From positions 25,626 through 89,625 of the forward strand of contig MWYZ01000052.1 of the NCBI GenBank assembly GCA_002050365.1: DNA of 64,000 nucleotides, written 5' to 3'. This document shows positions 59,238 to 64,000 of the stretch, piece after piece. The translations under genes and the position numbers were made by a program. The notes beneath the pieces were generated by a model that was not told the DNA's origin, ran no database searches, and worked only from the letters and a program-made list of their open reading frames with translations. How positions within the stretch are numbered: the stretch's first letter is position 1; every line of letters begins with the position of its first letter. This DNA comes from Acidobacteria bacterium 28-1. GTDB lineage: Bacteria; Acidobacteriota; Blastocatellia; Pyrinomonadales; Pyrinomonadaceae.

Positions 59238-60941
59238 ATGCTTTCACTTCTGAAAATCAAAAACATCGCGCTGATTGATGAAATCCAACTCGAATTCTCG
59301 CATGGTTTGAATCTCTTGACGGGCGAAACCGGTTCGGGCAAATCAATTATTGTTGATTCTCTCGGCGCGTTGACAGGCGAGCGCGTGTCATCGGATTTAA
59401 TCAAAGAAGGTGAATCGAACGCGCAAATCGAAGGACTTTTTAATTTGACTCCAAGTGCAAATTTGCACGAGATATTTTATGAAAGCGGGATTGATTCGGG
59501 CGACTCGGAAGAAATTGATTTAATTGTGCGGCGTGAACTTGCGGCATCGGGACGCAATCGGATTTTCGTCAATAACCAACTCGTTACAAGTAATTTCTTA
59601 AAAAAAATCGGCGCGTTTCTCGTGGACATTCACGGACAAGGCGAGCAGGCGACTTTGTTTAATCCTTTAAATCATCTTGAAATTTTGGACGAATACGCGA
59701 GCCTCAAAAATCTGCGGACAAACCTTTCGGAGAAATATAGAGATTTTGCCAAAACTCAAAGGGAAATCGAAAACCTGCGCGAAGACGAAGCGCAGAAACT
59801 TCAATTATTGGACGTTTTACAATTTCAGGTTGATGAGATAAACAAAGTAAATTTGCAGCCGGGCGAAGACGACGCGCTCAATGAAGAAAAACGGCGGTTG
59901 AACAACGTCGAAAAACTTTCCGCGCTCAGCGACGAGGCGTATCTTCTGCTTTACGACAACGAAGAAGCGACCGTTTCGACGCTGGAAAAAGCGGCGCGAA
60001 AAATCGAGGAATTGAGCGAATATGAATCGAGCTTTAAGGAATACGACGAAGGTTTGCAGACGGCGCAAGCGGTTTTGGAAGATTTGGCAATTTCCGTCCG
60101 CGATTTTCGCAACCGTTTGGAATTTTCGCCCGAACGTCTTGAGGAAATCGAAAATCGTCTGGCGGAAATCTCGCGCCTTAAACGCAAATACGGCGGCGCG
60201 ATTGAAACCGTGCTGGCACATCTTCAGGAATCGGAAGAGCGTTTGAAAAATATTGAAACTTTTGAAGAACGCAAAGAAGAATTAAAGAAAATCTTAGCGC
60301 AGCAGCGTGAAAATTATTTGATTTCGGCGCGGGAAATTCACGATAAACGAACAAAAGCCGCCAGACGATTTGAAAAGGAAGTCGAAACAAATCTGAAAGC
60401 GGTCGCGCTCGAAAAAGCTAGATTTGAAGTGCGAATTGATGCACCGAACGTGGCGGATTTACAAAGCGGAAACAACCGACGCTTGACGGCGAAAGGTTTT
60501 AACCAAATCGAATTTTACTTTTCGGCAAACGTCGGCGAATCGCCGAAACCGCTGGCACGAGTCGCTTCCGGCGGCGAAGCGTCGCGCTTGATGTTGATTT
60601 TGAAAACAACGGCGAAAGCTGGCGATGCGGAAAAGTCGGTCGTGTTCGACGAAATTGATGTCGGCATCGGCGGACGAGTCGCGGAAGCCGTCGGGCTGAA
60701 ACTTAAAGAATTAGCCCGCACGCAGCAGGTTTTGTGCGTTACGCACCAAGCGCAAATCGCCTCGCTCGCTGACCAACATTTTCTGGTGGAAAAAGAAACC
60801 GTCGGCAAAAAAACGCGAGTCAGCGCGAGAGATTTAAACGAAAAAGAAAAAGTCGAAGAAATCGCCCGAATGCTGACAGGCGCACAGATAACCGAAACGG
60901 CGCGGAAGCACGCGAAAGAAATGTTGGGTGCAGCGAAATAA
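59238..60941 (+). CDS. recN: DNA repair ATPase RecN
   Basis: 567 residues, an SMC-like layout. The N-terminal Walker A is GETGSGKSIIVDSLGAL near residue 30, followed by RRELAASGRNRIFVNNQLV and FLVDIHGQGEQATLFNP. A coiled-coil middle (~170-380) precedes the C-terminal ABC signature region SGGEASRLMLILKT, Walker B VVFDEIDVGIGGRVAEAVG and VLCVTHQAQIAS. It acts in double-strand break repair with RecA. The start codon immediately follows a short tandem repeat. Confidence 0.95.
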   Translation: MLSLLKIKNIALIDEIQLEFSHGLNLLTGETGSGKSIIVDSLGALTGERVSSDLIKEGESNAQIEGLFNLTPSANLHEIFYESGIDSGDSEEIDLIVRRELAASGRNRIFVNNQLVTSNFLKKIGAFLVDIHGQGEQATLFNPLNHLEILDEYASLKNLRTNLSEKYRDFAKTQREIENLREDEAQKLQLLDVLQFQVDEINKVNLQPGEDDALNEEKRRLNNVEKLSALSDEAYLLLYDNEEATVSTLEKAARKIEELSEYESSFKEYDEGLQTAQAVLEDLAISVRDFRNRLEFSPERLEEIENRLAEISRLKRKYGGAIETVLAHLQESEERLKNIETFEERKEELKKILAQQRENYLISAREIHDKRTKAARRFEKEVETNLKAVALEKARFEVRIDAPNVADLQSGNNRRLTAKGFNQIEFYFSANVGESPKPLARVASGGEASRLMLILKTTAKAGDAEKSVVFDEIDVGIGGRVAEAVGLKLKELARTQQVLCVTHQAQIASLADQHFLVEKETVGKKTRVSARDLNEKEKVEEIARMLTGAQITETARKHAKEMLGAAK

Positions 60942-60945
60942 AAAT

Positions 60946-61066
60946 TGAAACGCAGAGACGCGGAGACGCAGAGAAAAATAAAACGTAATAAAAATCATCA
61001 GAGTTTATTTGTGTAAATCTATCATTTAAACTCCATAAAAACTCTGCGTCTCCGCGTCTCTGCGTT
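60946..61066. repeat. CGCAGAGACGCGGAG-type intergenic inverted repeat
   Basis: AACGCAGAGACGCGGAGACG then CAGAG is mirrored by CTCTGCGTCTCCGCGTCTCT then GCGTT, with an A/T-rich spacer. It lies between recN and the asparaginase gene, whose ATG follows within 15 nt. Confidence 0.9.
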
Positions 61067-61077
61067 GAAAAATATTT

Positions 61078-62094
61078 ATGCAATCTGAAATTTTAGCCAA
61101 AGTGATTCGCGGCGAAACTGTCGAATCAATTCATCGCGGACATTTGATTGTCGTTAGCGGCGAAGGTGAAACTCTTTTCGCTTTGGGCAATCCCGAAACC
61201 GTAACGTTTTGGCGTTCGTCGGCGAAATCTTTTCAGGCGGTACCGTTCTTAAAAAACGGCGCGGCTGAAGCATTCGGATTTTCGGAAAAAGAAATCGCGC
61301 TTGCCTGTGGTTCGCATTCGGGCGAAGAAATTCACGTCCGAATAGCCGCGAAGATGTTGGACAAAATTGGTTTGAGCGAAGCGGATTTGAGATGCGGCGT
61401 TCACCTGCCATTTGACGAAAAACGCGCCGAAGAAATGATTAAGTCGGGCGAGCAACCAAACCAACTACACAACAATTGTTCGGGCAAACACGCCGCGATG
61501 CTGGCTTTTGCCAAAAACGCGGGCGCAGATTTGCAAACTTACGATTCGTTGGAAAATCCCGTTCAGCAAGCAATTTTAGATTGTATTGCGGAGTTTTCAG
61601 ACGTGCCGAAAGATGAAATAAAAATCGGCGTTGACGGTTGCGCCGCGCCGAATTTTGCGCTGCCGATTCGGGCGATGGCTTTAAGTTTCGCGCGGCTCGT
61701 TTTACCACCGAAAAGGTTTGACGATGAAACGCGAGAAGCGTGTCGGCGCATCGTGTCGGCGACCGTTTCTCACCCGGAAATGATTGGCGGAACGGGAAGA
61801 TTAGATACGATGATTATGCAAGCCGCTCGCGGGAAACTCGTTTCTAAAGTCGGTGCGGAAGGCGTTTATTCGGCGGGCGTTATGCCGTCACCACAATATA
61901 AAAAAGGTTTGGGCATCGCCTTTAAAATCGAAGACGGCGACGACATACGCGCCCGCGCCGTTGTGTTGGTTGAGCTTTTGCGGCAGTTGGAAATTCTCGA
62001 CGCGGACGCTTTAAAAGACATTTCACCGCTTCTAATTAAAAATCGGCGCGGCGATACGGTCGGCAAAGTTGAGGCAAATTTTAGGATTTTTTAA
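61078..62094 (+). CDS. L-asparaginase, Rhizobium etli (AnsA/ReAV) type
   Basis: 338 residues. The catalytic residues of this class align with an offset of one: S47 and K50 in WRSSAKS, S79 in CGSHSGE, the zinc-binding C134 and C188 (NNCSGKHAAM and GVDGCAAPNF) and K137. It converts asparagine to aspartate and ammonia and is unrelated to the E. coli AnsA fold. Cytosolic. It begins immediately after a repeat hairpin, with no clear ribosome site. Confidence 0.92.
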   Translation: MQSEILAKVIRGETVESIHRGHLIVVSGEGETLFALGNPETVTFWRSSAKSFQAVPFLKNGAAEAFGFSEKEIALACGSHSGEEIHVRIAAKMLDKIGLSEADLRCGVHLPFDEKRAEEMIKSGEQPNQLHNNCSGKHAAMLAFAKNAGADLQTYDSLENPVQQAILDCIAEFSDVPKDEIKIGVDGCAAPNFALPIRAMALSFARLVLPPKRFDDETREACRRIVSATVSHPEMIGGTGRLDTMIMQAARGKLVSKVGAEGVYSAGVMPSPQYKKGLGIAFKIEDGDDIRARAVVLVELLRQLEILDADALKDISPLLIKNRRGDTVGKVEANFRIF

Positions 62095-62096
62095 TT

Positions 62097-62196
62097 TAAC
62101 GTAAAGGCGCAAAGACGCAAAGAGAAAATAAAAGCCAAATCTTTTTATCTTCCTATAAATCTTTGCGCCTTTGCGCCTCTGCGTCTTTGCGTTAAA
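62097..62196. repeat. GGCGCAAAGACGCAAAGAG-type intergenic inverted repeat
   Basis: TAACGTAAAGGCGCAAAGAC (then GCAAAGAG) is mirrored by CTTTGCGCCTTTGCGCC and the following CTCTGCGTCTTTGCGTTA. It fills the gap between the asparaginase gene and the small gene at 62211. Confidence 0.88.
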
Positions 62197-62210
62197 ATCG
62201 TTTTCAAATA

Positions 62211-62732
62211 ATGACCGAACAACAAAATCAACCGCCGAAGTTGGAAAAAACCGCAAGTGGCGACATTAACACAACTTCTTTAGCCAATTTGCTCGAATGG
62301 TTTTTGAACTTTGACCAGCGCGTGGCGATTGTCCGCAATCCGCAGGTCGAAGAACTTTTTCAATGGAAACAAGCGGACGACGCGGCGAACGGCGTTGAAA
62401 TTTATCCGTTCGAGAATGCCGAAGCGCGTTTTGCCATCGGCGTTTTTCAGGCAATCGCGGAATACGATTCGAAAGCAAAACTGCAAACTTGGATAACGGA
62501 AGTTTTGCAGGCGTTGGGCGAATCGAAGCAAACCAACGAGGACATCGCCGCGAGTTATAAATTAAACCAAAGCGATTCGCACGTCGCACAAGCCGAAGCG
62601 ATTCCGTCAAAAATTGAACGCCGTTTGTATCTGTCAAGTTGCTGGCTCGAATCGCTCTGCACGGCGGAAGTTCGATTTCTGGGTTGGGTTTTTCAGGAAC
62701 TTTACAGTAAGCCGTTTGAGCCGAGAATTTAA
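62211..62732 (+). CDS. uncharacterised 173-residue soluble protein
   Basis: No signal peptide or membrane helix. Segments such as LEWFLNFDQRVAIVRNPQVE, EIYPFENAEARFAIGVFQAI and IERRLYLSSCWLESLCTAEV suggest a helical domain. I do not recognise the family. Codon use looks ordinary. It starts 15 nt after a repeat hairpin; the next gene is a class II aldolase. Confidence 0.65.
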   Translation: MTEQQNQPPKLEKTASGDINTTSLANLLEWFLNFDQRVAIVRNPQVEELFQWKQADDAANGVEIYPFENAEARFAIGVFQAIAEYDSKAKLQTWITEVLQALGESKQTNEDIAASYKLNQSDSHVAQAEAIPSKIERRLYLSSCWLESLCTAEVRFLGWVFQELYSKPFEPRI

Positions 62733-62733
62733 A

Positions 62734-62836
62734 GGAACGCCGTCATCTTGACGGCAATGAACGCGCAATCTTCAAATTGTGTTTAATCATCAACTATGTC
62801 GCTGGGCGACGTTTGCCAGCAAGATGCTGGCGTTCC
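62734..62836. repeat. GGAACGCC intergenic inverted repeat
   Basis: GGAACGCCGTCATCTTGACG is mirrored loosely by GCAAGATGCTGGCGTTCC. This fits the CCAGCATCTTGCTGG-style intergenic repeat family. It ends about 10 nt before the aldolase start codon. Confidence 0.7.
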
Positions 62837-62845
62837 AAAAAAATT

Positions 62846-63598
62846 ATGACATCAATCAAAGAAAAAGTTTCGCCCGAAGAATGGGAAACGCGCGTTCAAT
62901 TAGCCGCCGCTTATCGCCTAGTTGCGCATTACGGTTGGGACGACCTTATTTTCACGCATATCTCGGCGCGTGTGCCGAACGAGGGACATCATTTTTTAAT
63001 CAATCCATACGGCTTTTTATTCGACGAAATCACGGCTTCGAGTCTTGTCAAAGTTGACCTCGACGGCAAAATCATTTCCGAAACCGAATATTTTATCAAT
63101 CCCGCCGGTTTTACGATTCACAGCGCGATTCACGCCGCCCGCGAAGACGCAGCATGCGTTCTGCACACGCATTCGCTTTACGGCACGGCGGTTTCCGCGC
63201 AGAAAGAAGGACTTTTGCCGCTCGCGCAAACGTCGCTTTTTCCGCTTTCCAGTTTGGCTTATCACAACTACGAAGGCGTGGCTTTGAACGCGGACGAGAA
63301 GCCGCGACTCGTGGCGGATTTAGGCGCGAAGAATTTTATGATGCTGCGGAATCATGGCGTTTTGACCGTCGGGAAATCGGTCGGCGAAGCATTTTTGTTT
63401 ATGTATCTGCTGGAAACCGCGTGTCGCATTCAAGTTTTAGCCCAATCGGGCGGCAAGGAATTGATTCACGCCGCGCCGGAGATTCTGGGCGGCATCGAAG
63501 CGCAGGTCGCTGCGGTAACGAAAGGCTTGGGCGCGGATTTGGTTTTTCCCGCGCTGCTCAGAAAGTTGGATCGGATTGACGCGAGTTATAAGAATTAG
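62846..63598 (+). CDS. class II aldolase/adducin-family protein
   Basis: 250 residues from the ATG at 62846. An earlier in-frame start would read the repeat. The zinc-binding motif is HTH in ACVLHTHSLYG, with FTHISARVP before it and MMLRNHGVLTVG (third His) after. Such proteins include fuculose-phosphate aldolase-like enzymes and many of unknown substrate. The C-terminal half is full length. No neighbouring sugar gene identifies the substrate. Confidence 0.85.
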   Translation: MTSIKEKVSPEEWETRVQLAAAYRLVAHYGWDDLIFTHISARVPNEGHHFLINPYGFLFDEITASSLVKVDLDGKIISETEYFINPAGFTIHSAIHAAREDAACVLHTHSLYGTAVSAQKEGLLPLAQTSLFPLSSLAYHNYEGVALNADEKPRLVADLGAKNFMMLRNHGVLTVGKSVGEAFLFMYLLETACRIQVLAQSGGKELIHAAPEILGGIEAQVAAVTKGLGADLVFPALLRKLDRIDASYKN

Positions 63599-63618
63599 AT
63601 AATACTGACAGTTTAGTT

Positions 63619-63885
63619 TTACTGATTCTCAGGCGACGGCACGACTTTCCAAGAAATTGTTACTTCATCGTTTGATTTTAAGGCTTCCACACGAAACATA
63701 ACATATAAATCTTTATTGATTTCTTTTTTGTCATTAACATCTTTGGCGTGTAGCAGATACATATGACCTTGAACAACTTTTACTGCCGCGTTTTCGGGCG
63801 TTATTTCAATTTTATCGCTATCTCTAGGAAAATGGAACCGCCACGCTCCCTTATGCGGTTCAGAACTGGCATACAAAATAGACAT
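63619..63885 (-). CDS. uncharacterised 88-residue protein
   Basis: Short soluble protein. It has YASSEPHKGAWRFHFPRDSD, AAVKVVQGHMYLLHAKDVND and DEVTISWKVVPSPENQ, consistent with a beta-rich domain. No signal peptide. Family not recognised. It may be a stand-alone gene in the gap before the mobile element at the right edge. Confidence 0.5.
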   Translation of the reverse strand: MSILYASSEPHKGAWRFHFPRDSDKIEITPENAAVKVVQGHMYLLHAKDVNDKKEINKDLYVMFRVEALKSNDEVTISWKVVPSPENQ

Positions 63886-63920
63886 TATTTGAAATAAACA
63901 AAATAAGATAAACTGTGTAA

Positions 63921-64000
63921 ATGTTACAATATCTTGAATTAAAGGAAAAGCCGCGAGAATTTCTTGCTGCCACCGGAATTACTGATGAAGAGTTTCAGGC
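63921..64000 (+). mobile_element. 5' end of a probable IS5-type transposase gene
   Basis: The last 80 bases start an open frame reading MLQYLELKEKPREFLAATGI then TDEEFQ. This resembles the N-terminal HTH of IS5-group (HARBI-like) transposases, which often begin with a KPREFLAATGLT-type motif. The catalytic domain is off the window, so the assignment is tentative. Confidence 0.55.

Overview
The window looks like an Acidobacteriota chromosome, most likely Blastocatellia/Pyrinomonadaceae. This is inferred from family content only: tandem Ser/Thr kinase–TolB-like–TPR receptors, a tricorn-like S41 protease, DUF885 and prolyl oligopeptidase proteases, PEGA/TPR and FAS1 proteins, mid GC, and many short intergenic hairpin families. 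There is no rRNA and no CRISPR. One tRNA (Met, CAT anticodon) is present.

Layout. (1) Positions 1-8312, all minus strand, hold a RidA-family protein, an ICMT-like methyltransferase, a beta-ureidopropionase-like nitrilase, a GxxExxY protein, methylmalonate/malonate-semialdehyde dehydrogenase, a vapBC pair, an NCS1 nucleobase transporter and a penicillin acylase. (2) Positions 8363-29272 run from the penicillin acylase back to dihydropyrimidinase (hydA). This is an accessory zone of unrelated genes: two DUF4440 proteins, mazEF, an APC permease, a GT-C glycosyltransferase, four kinase/TPR paralogues plus two kinase remnants, an exported creatininase-family protein and a subtilase. Nine short same-orientation copies of the 3' end of hydA punctuate it. 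(3) Positions 29269-33444 lie upstream of hydA and hold a three-gene nuclease operon (NurA-like, HNH, DruA/DUF4338-like) and a vapBC pair. Two copies of the 5' end of hydA and a creatininase-gene tail delimit them. (4) Positions 33537-43864 hold a dicarboxylate symporter, another vapC/phd pair, a class III aminotransferase, prolyl oligopeptidase, a DUF885 peptidase and an aldehyde dehydrogenase whose 3' end is duplicated around an inserted hicBA. (5) Positions 43954-64000 look like ordinary chromosome: acyl-CoA synthetase, tricorn-like protease, AraC regulator, DUF2156 protein, alpha/beta hydrolase, class I aldolase, FAS1, PEGA/TPR, CPA1 antiporter, tRNA-Met, M14 peptidase, recN, R. etli-type asparaginase, class II aldolase, and the start of a probable transposase at the right edge.

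How the genes fit together. hydA, the nitrilase, the AGXT2-like aminotransferase and the semialdehyde dehydrogenase can form a reductive pyrimidine route: dihydropyrimidine to N-carbamoyl-beta-alanine, beta-alanine, malonate semialdehyde and acetyl-CoA, with the NCS1 carrier for uptake. No dihydropyrimidine dehydrogenase is visible here. This cluster appears to have been pried apart by repeated insertion of accessory genes exactly at gene boundaries. Each insertion left a 35-120 nt piece of the neighbouring gene's end.

Main novelty candidates. The first is this gene-end-duplication pattern, seen at the hydA 3' end, the hydA 5' end and the aldehyde dehydrogenase 3' end. The copies differ from the intact genes mostly at synonymous sites. 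The second is the NurA–HNH–DruA operon lodged immediately upstream of hydA. Two genes (druA-like and aldehyde dehydrogenase) carry single frameshifts that may be real or may be assembly errors.
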